A DNA stretch of 28,503 bases from Caryophanales bacterium UBA4100 (GCA_002383285.1 DFXU01000031.1:5479-33981), one strand, 5' to 3'. Counted from the first letter of the stretch, positions 1 through 8,436 are shown. Notes: a model not told the origin generated them from the sequence alone. Translations and numbers: made by a program.

Positions 1-219
1 TGAGAAAGTCAATTGATCGGATTCCGAGTGAAATATTGTCTTGCTCAGCTCAAACAGCAAGCTCGGACGTGCTATGCCACTATTAATGAATGGTGAATTA
101 GAGGATAACCGATAGTCTGAGTTTGCCGCATCGATAAATTCAGGATCCAACCCGACAATACTGTGTGCCCCCACACTCGAAGGTATCACTGTATTGTAGA
201 GTGCCGGTAATGTGTGCAA
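1..219 (-). pseudogene. 3' remnant of a beta-helix protein paralogous to the 230-3067 gene (partial)
   Basis: Reading the minus strand from 219 to the window edge gives an open frame containing LYNTVIPSSVGAHSIVG and then LDPEFIDAANSDYRLSSNSP. This aligns with the last beta-helix coils of the neighbouring 945-residue protein (YYNTVLP...IMGMDPRFVDPSSLDYRLLSDSPAIDTG). A TGA lies directly upstream in frame (223-225), and there is no ATG or ribosome binding site, so the N-terminal part is missing. After the shared stretch the sequence diverges and runs off the window. It is probably the broken end of a paralogous or tandemly duplicated polysaccharide-active gene. The homology is visible by eye; how far it continues leftwards cannot be seen. 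Confidence 0.6.
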
Positions 220-229
220 TATTCAGGTT

Positions 230-3067
230 CTATTCCATTTCGATTAATGTCTCCGCATACGACTTCAATTGCTCTAATTGCTCTGGTGTTACCACCTTAT
301 CACCCTGCTTCACAAGCGTCTTGATATAGGACTCTAATAGCTTAACTGCAGCCTTCGCTTGATACACTAATACCTTGGATATTCCTGGGTTACCGTTGTT
401 CTCTTCGGTGAGCTGCTCCGTCAATTCAATTAGCCCGATAAGTGAATAGGTTGGTTCTGGCTCTATAGGCTCCGTATTAATTGTGAAGCCCTTCAGCATA
501 AAGCTTCCACTCTCGGCAATCGTAACTAGCCTGTTCAATAGCGTTACATTCGCTTGCTCTGTTCGGAAGGATAAGCCTGTGCCGATAGTCTGACGCACCC
601 CGTCCTCAGGCTTCACATATATGCTATAGGTGTGGCTCAATATATCGATGACCATTGTTACATCATAGGTCTTACCCGTCTCATAGGGAACGATATTCTC
701 AGCAACGTACGACGAACCACTCCTAACATCGAAGCTTCCCTGGGGGTTTAGCCGAACAGCCGCAGCCATACCACTGAATGCGGAGACATCGCCGCCCGCG
801 ACAGCTACTACACCATTCATACCATTCAGTAATGGGATGATCTCAAAGCTCACACTAAACATGTCTGTTTGTTCTTCGAATGGGGTATTCATAAAGGTGG
901 TGTCCGCCATCATCGTTTCCTCATTCGTAACGAAAAACTGTATTTCATTGGACTCACTGCTTAAACCATTCACATTGGTTGCAATGGCGTGGACTGTGTA
1001 CGTTCCTTCTAACATATTGTCAAAGGTTATCCCGAATTGCTCTTCCTCGGATGTACCCGCATACTCACCGCTAAGATAATAATCTACCTTCTCTATCGAT
1101 CCCCGTATATCCCGCGCATTCACCTCGACCTGTACATCTGAACCGACCGCGAATACTTCAGCAAAGCTTGGATTTGTAATCGTAATAAATGGCGCGATTT
1201 CGTCTGGAGTTCCTTGAAATTCGTATGCACCCTGATCCCAACCAAAGCCCGTTGGGCGGGGATTGTTCTCTACATCACTTGCGAATGTCGATCGCACTAC
1301 TCCTGTATCAATAGCAGGCGAATCTGAAAGCAATCGATAATCAAGACTGGATGGATCCACAAATCGGGGGTCCATACCCATAATATCGTTCTCACCTATC
1401 GTGACGGGAAGCACGGTATTGTAATACATATTGTAATTTGCATCGATTGTTGCACCAGATTGCGCGCCAGAGCTTGTTACCGTATGATTCATGAATATGT
1501 TATTTCGTAGTATCCCAGATCCCCCGTTACCGATCATAACTACGCCATAGTAGCCTCCTGTTTCACTGGCAGCGAACACATTGTTCTCAACGATCATGTT
1601 GGGAATGCCTCCATTTGTCTTCCCGCCGCTTATTCCCCATGATTCATAGCCGCTGAATACATTATTACGTACCGTCCAGTCAGAGATATAGTAGGTTCCT
1701 TGCGGACCATACTTGTCATTCTCTAGCATAATCCCTTGGTGGTACCACCCCGTAAGTATGTTGTTCTCGATAAGAACATTACTCACTTGAATTTGGGTAT
1801 CGTCCCATGACTGGAACATATCTACATGAGCAGGCCCCATATGCTCGCCCTTCGTTGTGCCATGAGCATGGTTATTACGGATTATAATATCAGAGCCGAA
1901 TATGCGAAAATGGTCACCAGCCGCGCTGTTATTGCCATGAAGATGCAGCGCTTCGATTTCATTATTCTCAATAATGGCATGGCTCGCTACATGAAAGCCT
2001 TGTGCGGAGCTATAAATATAATTGTCTGCTGCATAACCATAATGACTAGCTGGCGTATAGTAGATACCTGGTCCAGCATAGCTGCGAATATCCATATTAA
2101 CGACATGAACATGAATGCCCTCAACTTTAACGGCATACGGTATAGTGAATGATCCGTCCGCATTTTCCCCGTTCATGCTGAAATTCTCAACCTTGATATA
2201 GTCTGCATCAATTAATAAGCTGCCGTTCAGCGTCACATCGCCGTTATCCTCTCCACGGATGGTGATTATCCTTTGCTCCGTTCCGGATTGGGACATCGTT
2301 ACATTCTCTACATAGGTTCCAGACTTTAACTCGACAATTCCGCCAGTATTGACAGCATTCAACGCCGCTTGGATCGTAGTATAAGCACCATTAGCACCGG
2401 TTGGATCTACATACAGAGTAGATGGATTTTCAGGTAATGGTTCATCTGGATCTTCTGGTGTCGGTGACTGCCCATCCTCCGTAATGATAAGAGCAGGGGG
2501 ATATAGCTCATTCTCCTTGGAATGAATTTCGATTGTATTGGAATTGGTACCTTGTAGGGCAATAGAAGCAATACCATCACCTATAGACTCATTCTTAATA
2601 TAATCGGTCACATCAATATCCCAGTATTGCTGTAATTTGACCTTGGAGGTTGTTGCACCTGCTGCGATCCCGTCGATAGCAGGCATGCTATTCCAGGTAA
2701 TCGAGCTTTCGTTCCATCCATCGTCCATTACACCATGAGCATATAGGATTGAATCTCCGGACCATGCTCTGGCATATATTCGTAGCTTGGCATTGCTCAC
2801 AATACCAATATTGGTCACATCAAATTTCATAAAGGAATGTCGGGTTCGATCTGTTTGTTTTTTCGCATACATGAATGTATCTGATCCATAATTTTTATCC
2901 CCTCCATTCATTTCCACAAAACTATCGTCTGTTGGATTTAGTGTAACTAGATTGGTTGATTCCCCTTCTGCAATTCCAAGTGGTCCAAATAGATTAGGAA
3001 CCATAAGAGCAATCAAGCTAACAATGATAGTCAAACGAATGAACTTCCTCAATACAAAATTCTTCAT
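230..3067 (-). CDS. Secreted multidomain right-handed beta-helix protein (DNRLRE/CBM96 module, Ig-like and LamG-like domains)
   Basis: This 945-residue protein is probably exported and acts on or binds an extracellular polysaccharide. Residues 1-34 form a classical signal peptide (basic start, hydrophobic core, likely cleavage near GIA/EG). Residues about 40-195 look like a DNRLRE/CBM96 module (DDSFVEMNGGDKNYGSDTF, SFMKFDV). A Pro/Glu linker (200-216) leads to a parallel beta-helix at about 217-617 (TTIQAALNAVNTGGIVELKSG, repeated IIIRNNxAHG / VLIENNILTG coils, terminal DYRLLSDSPAIDTG). A bacterial Ig-like domain (about 625-715), a LamG-like beta-sandwich (about 720-870) and a helical tail (about 875-945) follow. 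The ATG has a good GAGGAGG site. No catalytic residues could be assigned, so lyase, epimerase or plain binding activity remains open. A cre-like site lies just upstream. Confidence 0.8.
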   Translation of the reverse strand: MKNFVLRKFIRLTIIVSLIALMVPNLFGPLGIAEGESTNLVTLNPTDDSFVEMNGGDKNYGSDTFMYAKKQTDRTRHSFMKFDVTNIGIVSNAKLRIYARAWSGDSILYAHGVMDDGWNESSITWNSMPAIDGIAAGATTSKVKLQQYWDIDVTDYIKNESIGDGIASIALQGTNSNTIEIHSKENELYPPALIITEDGQSPTPEDPDEPLPENPSTLYVDPTGANGAYTTIQAALNAVNTGGIVELKSGTYVENVTMSQSGTEQRIITIRGEDNGDVTLNGSLLIDADYIKVENFSMNGENADGSFTIPYAVKVEGIHVHVVNMDIRSYAGPGIYYTPASHYGYAADNYIYSSAQGFHVASHAIIENNEIEALHLHGNNSAAGDHFRIFGSDIIIRNNHAHGTTKGEHMGPAHVDMFQSWDDTQIQVSNVLIENNILTGWYHQGIMLENDKYGPQGTYYISDWTVRNNVFSGYESWGISGGKTNGGIPNMIVENNVFAASETGGYYGVVMIGNGGSGILRNNIFMNHTVTSSGAQSGATIDANYNMYYNTVLPVTIGENDIMGMDPRFVDPSSLDYRLLSDSPAIDTGVVRSTFASDVENNPRPTGFGWDQGAYEFQGTPDEIAPFITITNPSFAEVFAVGSDVQVEVNARDIRGSIEKVDYYLSGEYAGTSEEEQFGITFDNMLEGTYTVHAIATNVNGLSSESNEIQFFVTNEETMMADTTFMNTPFEEQTDMFSVSFEIIPLLNGMNGVVAVAGGDVSAFSGMAAAVRLNPQGSFDVRSGSSYVAENIVPYETGKTYDVTMVIDILSHTYSIYVKPEDGVRQTIGTGLSFRTEQANVTLLNRLVTIAESGSFMLKGFTINTEPIEPEPTYSLIGLIELTEQLTEENNGNPGISKVLVYQAKAAVKLLESYIKTLVKQGDKVVTPEQLEQLKSYAETLIEME

Positions 3068-3088
3068 TACACAACCTCCTCTTAGTTA

Positions 3089-3102
3089 TAAAGCGCTTTC
3101 AT
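3089..3102 (-). promoter_or_regulatory. Possible cre (CcpA) operator upstream of the beta-helix gene
   Basis: The minus strand reads TGAAAGCGCTTTAT, which matches 12 of 14 positions of the usual cre consensus (TGAAARCGYTTWCA) and has the palindromic core AAAGCGCTTT. It sits about 22 bases before the start codon, next to the ribosome binding site, a position compatible with road-block repression by CcpA when preferred sugars are present. This fits a secreted carbohydrate-active protein. The call rests on the motif alone. Confidence 0.45.
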
Positions 3103-3267
3103 AATTTGAAGTTACTATTAACACTCCTCTTCGTATATCAACATTTCTCATATCTTCACCATTCGCAATGATATTCGATCATCAATATTTTTTCTTAACA
3201 CAAAAAAGAAGAAGGACACACCTCGGGGCAACCGAGTAAGCATCCCATCTTCATGATCTTCCCTGTC

Positions 3268-3425
3268 TTATTGTGGAACATCAATCCACTCCGTTGCCCA
3301 CTGACCGATGTCCTCGAACAATGCATTAATGCTCGTCCTTTGTCCGTTATCGAGTATTCTATTCGAACCGGAATTTCCGGGTAAACATCACGTCGATAAG
3401 ATTTATATCTTTGAATAATGGGTAA
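3268..3425 (-). pseudogene. C-terminal remnant of an HxlR-family transcriptional regulator, frameshifted
   Basis: The minus strand encodes YKSYRRDVYPEIPVR and then IEYSITDKGRAL, the typical wing and 'EYxLTxKG' signature of HxlR winged-helix regulators. At about 3320-3328 the frame changes, and the expected continuation ALFEDIGQWATEWIDVPQ runs to a TAA at 3268. The DNA-recognition half is missing: upstream of about 3425 the sequence no longer matches. It is a dead fragment with one frameshift and a 5' deletion. HxlR regulators are often divergent from an oxidoreductase gene, which fits the neighbouring remnant. Confidence 0.6.
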
Positions 3426-3452
3426 TGATTCTAGTCATACTAATATAGGTTT

Positions 3453-3629
3453 ATGCTCAACCGAGAGGAGCTACAGGTAGCTGACGTACGTAATCAGGTC
3501 GCTCTTTCCTTATTCACTGACTTCGAGAATTACAGTGTGTTCAAGCCAGCCGAGATGCATATTGCGTCAGTCCATGCGATGCTTGATCAGCTCATCGCAT
3601 GGAGCGGTGCATTGAAGAGCTTGAGATAA
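3453..3629 (+). pseudogene. Short C-terminal remnant, possibly of an NAD(P)H/FMN oxidoreductase
   Basis: A 58-codon open frame starts MLNREELQVADVRNQ and ends MLDQLIAWSGALKSLR before TAA. The final amphipathic helix (LDQLIAW) and overall pattern resemble the C-terminus of small flavodoxin-fold NAD(P)H-dependent FMN reductases, a family commonly divergent from HxlR regulators. No ribosome binding site precedes the ATG and no cofactor-binding region is present. The fragment character is fairly clear; the family assignment is weak and rests partly on the adjacent HxlR remnant. Confidence 0.3.
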
Positions 3630-3653
3630 TCACTTTCCTACTCCATCGTTCCA

Positions 3654-4127
3654 CTAAATAAGAACAGATATTTGGTGAAGGTGAACACCACTCTCGTCTA
3701 CCTCAGCCAGATGCTTTACAATACCTTCATATCCCTTCATCATTGCCGAATGGAACGCAGATTCCAAGTAACCAAGCCTCAGCCCTTTGGCCAATGCATA
3801 TACAAACATCATACTACCAGACGCCATGGCTTCCATTGAGGGCCACCACATGTCTCCGTCCGCATGAACACAGCCTCCTGAATCGACAAGCTTACTCCAA
3901 GCAGCTTCTGTCATTTTGGATTTCTTGACAGGGCGCCAGCCTTGACCGCCACCATCTATAATGCCGCTTCCCGTAATGGCAACGTCATGCAGACCTTCTC
4001 CGTCCAAGGGAGCTTGGCAGCGGACAACAACGTTTCCCTCAAAGTGAGATTGAATTAACGGATACAACGTGTAATCTGGTTCACTTTTATACGAAAATGC
4101 ATACCTCAAAAAAGCGCAAAAAGACAC
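3654..4127 (-). pseudogene. Chimeric remnant: GH28 polygalacturonase segment joined to a GH105 hydrolase segment
   Basis: The 157-codon frame is made of two unrelated enzyme pieces. Residues about 20-95 carry RCQAPLDGEG, DVAITGSGIIDGGG and WRPVKKSKMTEAAW, typical of the N-terminal half of Paenibacillus-type GH28 pectinases. From about residue 100 the sequence changes to SGSMMFVYALAKGLRLGYL and then KGYEGIVKHLAEVDESGVHL, the C-terminal part of GH105 unsaturated rhamnogalacturonyl hydrolases (YteR/YesR type). Neither catalytic site is complete. The junction near residues 96-100 implies a deletion that fused two neighbouring pectin-utilisation genes. The frame begins with GTG (4127) and stops just after the GH105 motif. 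A functional product is unlikely. Confidence 0.7.
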
Positions 4128-4167
4128 TCCTCCATTTAGACCATTAAATCTAAAAAATAAACTCTAT

Positions 4168-4287
4168 TTAAGAGGCTTCTGTGGATTCCTTTTCTAGCTT
4201 CACTGTGAATCCCTGAGCCTCACAAGCTGATTACATTTTCATGCTTGGTTGTGGCCGTCAGGCCATGTTAGTTTGAGACAGCCTCTT
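4168..4287 (-). repeat. Interrupted hairpin related to the IS1182-end/terminator element
   Basis: The minus strand carries GAGGCTGTCTCAAA (4272-4285) and, about 90 bases later, AGAAGCCTCTTAA (4168-4180). The same two arms form the compact hairpin at 17382-17410 and resemble the ends of the element at 23598-24422. Here they are separated by unrelated sequence that contains a small GGCC-GTCA-GGCC hairpin. It lies directly after the epimerase stop and could still act as its terminator, or be a solo IS-derived relic. Confidence 0.45.
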
Positions 4288-4301
4288 GCCTGTTACATGT
4301 A

Positions 4302-5276
4302 TTAATGTGAGCTTGAGCTATAGTAATCTTGGTACCACTCGATAAATTTGCCTACTCCATCCTGTATTGATGTACTCGGTCTAAATCCAACATCATTCAT
4401 TAATTCAGTTACATCCGCATAGGTTTCCGGAACGTCCCCCGGTTGAATCGGCATTAATTGCTTCTTCCCAATGATGCCTAGCTTCTCTTCAATTATCTCA
4501 ATAAATGTGAGTAGATCAACTGGGTTGTTATTGCCAATATTGTATATCTTGTATGGTGTAGGAGTAGGCTTGGGTCTTAGTGGAATTAAGCGAATAATTC
4601 CTTCCACGATATCATCAATATAAGTAAAGTCTCTTCTCATCTTGCCATAGTTATTAAGGCGAATCGGCTTTCCTGTCAAGATCGCTTTGGTGAATATAAA
4701 GAGCGCCATGTCGGGTCTACCCCATGGACCATATACAGTGAAGAATCTTAAGCCTGTTGTTGGTAGGGCAAATAAGTGACTGTACGTATGTGCGAAGAGC
4801 TCATTTGCCTTCTTCGTTGCTGCATAGAGACTTATCGGATGATCAACACGATCCTGAATAGAATATGGCATTGTTGTATTAAGTCCATAGACAGAACTCG
4901 ATGAAGCATAGATGAGGTGCTCAACCTTGTATTCACGACAGGCTTCTAATAGATTCGTGTATCCTACTATATTCGAACTAATATATGCATTAGGGTTTTC
5001 AAGGCTGTACCGAACACCCGCTTGTGCTGCGAGATGGATGACAACCTCAGGATGCCATTGCTCGAACAATCCTCTGATCGATTTCTGATTTTCTAAATCA
5101 GCCTCAATAAAGTGAAAGGATTCATGTTGTATCCATTTCAATCTATTCTTCTTCAGGGCTACATCATAGTAAGGATTTATATTATCTAGACCGATAACCA
5201 CATGTCCATCTTTAAGCAATCTTCTGGCTACATGTGAACCTATAAAACCTGCACATCCTGTCACTAGAATAGTCAC
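4302..5276 (-). CDS. NAD-dependent nucleotide-sugar epimerase, UDP-glucuronate 4-epimerase-like
   Basis: This 324-residue extended short-chain dehydrogenase has the N-terminal Rossmann motif TGCAGFIGSH. GLDNINPYYDVALKKNRL is characteristic of UDP-glucuronate/UDP-galacturonate 4-epimerases. The catalytic Ser/Tyr/Lys region is present (SSSSVYG; YAATKKANE), and substrate-side motif GLRFFTVYGPWGRPDMALF follows. It should invert C4 of a UDP-hexuronate or UDP-hexose in the cytosol and supply a donor sugar. The start is GTG with AAGGAGGT eight bases upstream. It diverges from a GT4 gene across 152 bases, suggesting both serve the same surface glycan. Exact substrate (GlcA/GalA against Glc/Gal) cannot be fixed by eye. 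Confidence 0.8.
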   Translation of the reverse strand: MTILVTGCAGFIGSHVARRLLKDGHVVIGLDNINPYYDVALKKNRLKWIQHESFHFIEADLENQKSIRGLFEQWHPEVVIHLAAQAGVRYSLENPNAYISSNIVGYTNLLEACREYKVEHLIYASSSSVYGLNTTMPYSIQDRVDHPISLYAATKKANELFAHTYSHLFALPTTGLRFFTVYGPWGRPDMALFIFTKAILTGKPIRLNNYGKMRRDFTYIDDIVEGIIRLIPLRPKPTPTPYKIYNIGNNNPVDLLTFIEIIEEKLGIIGKKQLMPIQPGDVPETYADVTELMNDVGFRPSTSIQDGVGKFIEWYQDYYSSSSH

Positions 5277-5365
5277 TATATTTACCTCCTTCTAATCATG
5301 CTAGCCTCTCGGGACAAAAGAACACTATATGGTCGTAACCATCCACGTTTATCAACACATGTCTC

Positions 5366-5393
5366 ACGCTATTTTTTGAACCAGCATACGATA
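5366..5393 (+). promoter_or_regulatory. Sigma-K-type promoter upstream of the GT4 gene
   Basis: AC (5366-5367), a 17-base spacer, then CATACGATA (5385-5393) matches the sigma-K pattern AC-N16/17-CATAnnnTA exactly. The expected start of transcription (near 5400) leaves a short leader before the ribosome binding site CAGGAGG and the ATG at 5429. This points to late mother-cell expression. A motif match alone cannot prove use. Confidence 0.55.
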
Positions 5394-5428
5394 ACAAGGA
5401 ATATAAAGATGCGCAGGAGGGATTCCTA

Positions 5429-6442
5429 ATGAAGGTTCTTCATCTTCCGGTTGGCAGACAAATGATTGAGATGTGTTCTTCTCTCCAGGCAATGGGTGTG
5501 GAAGCGAAATCGTGTCACTTCAGGGATCGAGTTATGTTTCGAAAACCGGATATTTGTCTGCACTTAGAACAGCTTTCAGGTGCTGAGAGAAGGAAACGAC
5601 GGGAAATGTTCCTAGCTGAAGCAATTAAGCAATATGATGTATTCCATTTTCACTTTGGAGAAACCTTTCTAAGAGACCGATCAGATCTCGAGCTTCTGAA
5701 GAAGCACGGAAAGAAGCTCGTTGTACAGCACAGAGGATCGGACGTGCGTATGTTGTCTATTGCACAGAGCTTTAACAATCCGTATGTGCGGGTAAAGGGA
5801 GGAAGAAGAAGACAAGAGGCTCAAATCGTCAAGAAAATAAAGGAGCTATCCGCTTATATTGATCATGCCATTGTAGCCGACCATGAGCTACTTCCTTATA
5901 TTGAGAACCACTACAAGCAGGTTCATATCCTCAGGCAGTTTATTACCTTAGATCGATTTAAACCCTCCTATCCTTCGATCCAATCTACCAGACCGCTTAT
6001 TGTCCATGCCCCAACTAATCTCCATCTGAAGGGTACAGAGTTTGTATTGGAAGCAATAAGAAAACTGCGAAGTAATGGTCAAGAATTTGATTTTAAACTT
6101 ATTGAGGGGATGACACAGGAAGAAGCCATTCGATTCTTTCGAAAAGCGGACATTATTATCGACCAACTATTACAAGGCTCCTTCGGCGTAATCAGCCTGG
6201 AGGCAATGGCTTTGGGCAAGCCCGTTGTATGTTACATCCGAGATCAATTATTGAATAAGTATCCTTCAGGATTACCTATCGTCAATGCGAATACGAATTC
6301 ATGCTATGAGGTACTAAGACAGCTAATCCAGAAACCGTATAGAAGAAATGTATTGGGTAAAGCAGGACGTCAATACATTGAACAATATTATGATTCACAT
6401 AAATTAGGTAAACAGCTTAAGGCAATATATAAGCAGCTTTAA
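5429..6442 (+). CDS. GT4-like glycosyltransferase
   Basis: This 337-residue cytosolic protein has the two-domain GT-B layout: an N-terminal acceptor half (MKVLHLPVGRQMIEM; VFHFHFGETF; VVQHRGSDVR) and a C-terminal nucleotide-sugar half (PLIVHAPTNLHLKGTEF; GSFGVISLEAMALGKPVVCY). In the E-x7-E motif the first glutamate position is glycine (GSFGVISLE), a variation seen in several GT4 subgroups; donor preference cannot be inferred. A good CAGGAGG site precedes the ATG, and a sigma-K-type promoter lies upstream. It is monocistronic and converges on the GT-D gene. By context it probably adds a sugar to a spore-surface glycan. Confidence 0.8.
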   Translation: MKVLHLPVGRQMIEMCSSLQAMGVEAKSCHFRDRVMFRKPDICLHLEQLSGAERRKRREMFLAEAIKQYDVFHFHFGETFLRDRSDLELLKKHGKKLVVQHRGSDVRMLSIAQSFNNPYVRVKGGRRRQEAQIVKKIKELSAYIDHAIVADHELLPYIENHYKQVHILRQFITLDRFKPSYPSIQSTRPLIVHAPTNLHLKGTEFVLEAIRKLRSNGQEFDFKLIEGMTQEEAIRFFRKADIIIDQLLQGSFGVISLEAMALGKPVVCYIRDQLLNKYPSGLPIVNANTNSCYEVLRQLIQKPYRRNVLGKAGRQYIEQYYDSHKLGKQLKAIYKQL

Positions 6443-6470
6443 TCTAGTTTTTATTTTGTGAGGACCGTCG

Positions 6471-7223
6471 TCACATATTCATGAGCTTCTTCAGCCCAAC
6501 TCTCCGAACGAATCCCGTCTCCACAACTTGTTTAGTAATCAAAGTATTCATTCCTTGACCAAGATCGAATGCAACTTTTCCATATTTTGTAGCAATATAA
6601 GATGCAAGAATGACGGCGTTAACCCCTGCGGTTAGTAAGGCCAAATCAAATTCAATTCGCCCAAGCCTCCTTTTGACCTCTTTCATTTCGTCATACGAAC
6701 GCATATTGATGCATGCTGCAATTTCGAATGGGAATCGCTTACTCCATCGCAGCTCCAGTGCCTCTTTCACTTCATTCGCGTTGCTCCCAATGAGGACGAT
6801 TGTGCGATTCCGCAGCATTCTCTTAAACTTCACTTTTTGATTTAACGGAATAATTCTACGTATTAATGCGTCGAATACAAACCTAGGCTGAATTCCATAG
6901 GCGTGAAACACTTCTTTCACCATATCTCCAGCATAGGTATGACGAAGAGCAATATTATAACCAACAATATCCGCCCTCTTTACTGCAGTAACCATCTGAT
7001 CGCGTAGCCTTACATTGGGAAATGTAAAGCCCCTTCTATCTTCACTGTTAGTCGCAACAGCTTCTCGATGCCGCATAAACCGCTTCTCCGACAGCACCTT
7101 ATACTGTGCCATGACACAGCTTTCCGTAGACCCTACGGATATAACAGACAATGGAGTTTTCTCGTCGAGAGCACGAATGATGCGGTCCATAAGCTCCCCA
7201 CTGTTTAATACCTTTGCCTTCAT
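6471..7223 (-). CDS. GT-D-fold (DUF1792-like) glycosyltransferase
   Basis: The first half contains LSVISVGSTESCVM, which occupies the place of the SVGDGE-type motif of GT-D glycosyltransferases. NVRLRDQM and IVGYNIALRHTYAGD follow. The last third has the conserved-looking FDLALLTAGVNAVILASYIA and KVAFDLGQGMNTLI, equivalent to the 'GxxA...AIDIGH' ending of that fold. Two ATGs are possible: 7244 overlaps the upstream gene by 11 bases, while 7223 has a GAAGG site eight bases ahead; I prefer 7223 (250 residues). It is the last gene of the long minus-strand run and follows the CgeB-like gene closely. Likely role: sugar transfer onto a spore-surface polymer. Family call is moderate; substrate unknown. 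Confidence 0.6.
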   Translation of the reverse strand: MKAKVLNSGELMDRIIRALDEKTPLSVISVGSTESCVMAQYKVLSEKRFMRHREAVATNSEDRRGFTFPNVRLRDQMVTAVKRADIVGYNIALRHTYAGDMVKEVFHAYGIQPRFVFDALIRRIIPLNQKVKFKRMLRNRTIVLIGSNANEVKEALELRWSKRFPFEIAACINMRSYDEMKEVKRRLGRIEFDLALLTAGVNAVILASYIATKYGKVAFDLGQGMNTLITKQVVETGFVRRVGLKKLMNM

Positions 7224-7233
7224 AATATAGCCT

Positions 7234-8238
7234 TCATCTTTCATGATATAAACGCATCCATTCGGGTCCAGCAGTGCTCTTGTTAAGCTTACTTTTCCAC
7301 CTCAAATATCTCATGACGCAGTCGACAAATTGTTGTGCGCGAATTTCTGTCGTATGGTTTGCTAACACCATTTTGTAGCCTCTCCGAGCAATTTGTTCCC
7401 TTCTCTTCTTTCGTCTCAAATAGTACTTTGCCTTCTCCTTGAAATTGGCTTTATCAATTTCCACAAACGTTTTTCGATGAATAAACCCCAGATCATTCAG
7501 CTCACGTGAACCAGCACCCATAATCAACGAGTTACAAGCGGCCACTTCGTAATATTTGGCAATTGGGTATTGGTAAATACCAGTATCAGTAAAAAAGATT
7601 TTACTTCGATTAATTTCCTCTGCGTATTTTTTACCGATGAATACTTTTTCCCTCTCATTCTCTCCAAAATACTTGTAGCCTGGATGCTCATGATATACAA
7701 AACCTCTAACTCTCGTCATCATTCTTTTTAAAATGGCTGCCCGCAAAGGATAAACTCGGTTGTTTACCGCTCCCATTAATAAATAGTTAATACTTTTCTC
7801 AAGCTTATAATCCTTAAATACAGCTGTGTATACATGATGAGGCAACCAGACAAACTTCTCTGTAAATTCAGGGAAGTAGCGGAAGAAAGCATCCCGATAT
7901 ACACTGAAAATCAAATTGATTTTATTCCGTTTCACAAACCTTCTAAAATTACCTGGGCAGTAATGAACATCCACAGTTAACACACCTTTAGGAATATGAA
8001 CCCGATTCAGACCGGTTACCTCAATCTCCTTCGTCTTTTTGATATCATCAAAAAATATAAAATCTGGGATAAAATCATTTTTTTTCATGATATCTTCGAT
8101 GGCCCCACCTTCCGAGACCACCTTAACTTGTACATTCGATATTTGATTCAAACTGGATTTGAAATATTCCCAATTCTCTTTGACCCAATTGGTTTGATCA
8201 GGACTGAAATATAGTATTTTCAATTTTCTATTATTCAA
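7234..8238 (-). CDS. CgeB-like glycosyltransferase
   Basis: The protein starts with a GT-B-like strand (LKILYFSPDQTNWVKENWEY), continues with VDVHYCPGNFRRF and FSVYRDAFFRYFPE, and ends with a C-terminal half of the Glyco_trans_1_2/CgeB type (YPIAKYYEVAACNSLIMG, LNDLGFIHRKTFVEI). CgeB of B. subtilis is needed for glycosylation of the outermost spore layer. The open frame extends to a TTG at 8331 with no ribosome binding site; TTG at 8238 has AAGGTGAG just upstream and gives a natural N-terminus (about 334 residues), so I use it. GTG at 8247 is another option. It is separated from the upstream acyltransferase gene by a hairpin and a possible own promoter, and is followed closely by the GT-D gene. 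Confidence 0.65.
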   Translation of the reverse strand: MNNRKLKILYFSPDQTNWVKENWEYFKSSLNQISNVQVKVVSEGGAIEDIMKKNDFIPDFIFFDDIKKTKEIEVTGLNRVHIPKGVLTVDVHYCPGNFRRFVKRNKINLIFSVYRDAFFRYFPEFTEKFVWLPHHVYTAVFKDYKLEKSINYLLMGAVNNRVYPLRAAILKRMMTRVRGFVYHEHPGYKYFGENEREKVFIGKKYAEEINRSKIFFTDTGIYQYPIAKYYEVAACNSLIMGAGSRELNDLGFIHRKTFVEIDKANFKEKAKYYLRRKKRREQIARRGYKMVLANHTTEIRAQQFVDCVMRYLRWKSKLNKSTAGPEWMRLYHER

Positions 8239-8292
8239 TGGTCTCACCTTCCACTCTTCATAAGTTGGATGTTGGCAAGTATGCCATAATGA

Positions 8293-8301
8293 TATCTTAT
8301 G
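8293..8301 (-). promoter_or_regulatory. Possible sporulation-type -10 element before the CgeB-like gene
   Basis: The minus strand reads CATAAGATA, an exact CATAnnnTA match, about 55 bases before the preferred TTG start. The -35 dinucleotide AC is found at a 14-base spacing rather than the usual 16-17, so the match is incomplete. It lies between a strong hairpin and the gene, where an internal promoter would make sense. Confidence 0.3.
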
Positions 8302-8396
8302 CCGATTCCAATTGTGTGGAAATGGATACAACCCTATGTTAGTAAGAAATGGTCATTCGGAGATCTAGATGGAGGATACTATGGGAGACGCACAGG

Positions 8397-8427
8397 AAGG
8401 ATGTATCCTTATCTCAGATACATCCTT
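8397..8427 (-). terminator. Strong hairpin between the acyltransferase and CgeB-like genes
   Basis: AAGGATGTATC (8397-8407) and GATACATCCTT (8417-8427) form a perfect 11-bp stem with a 9-base loop, ten bases after the GNAT stop. On the minus strand it is followed only by CCTGTG, not a U-run, so it may be a processing or partial attenuation site rather than a full intrinsic terminator. Confidence 0.4.
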
Positions 8428-8436
8428 TACATGACT

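Noticed and set aside
1826..2152. 108-codon plus-strand frame inside the beta-helix gene
   Set aside because: It is antisense to the repeated coils of a clear beta-helix protein and has no start signal.
5277..5365. Sigma-E/K promoter for the epimerase on the minus strand (CATATAGTG)
   Set aside because: The -10 has a mismatch and the AC lies 15 bases away, so the match is too weak to list.
8238..8331. N-terminal extension of the CgeB-like protein from TTG 8331
   Set aside because: No ribosome binding site precedes 8331, the extension lacks family similarity and it overlaps a possible promoter; TTG 8238 has a good site.
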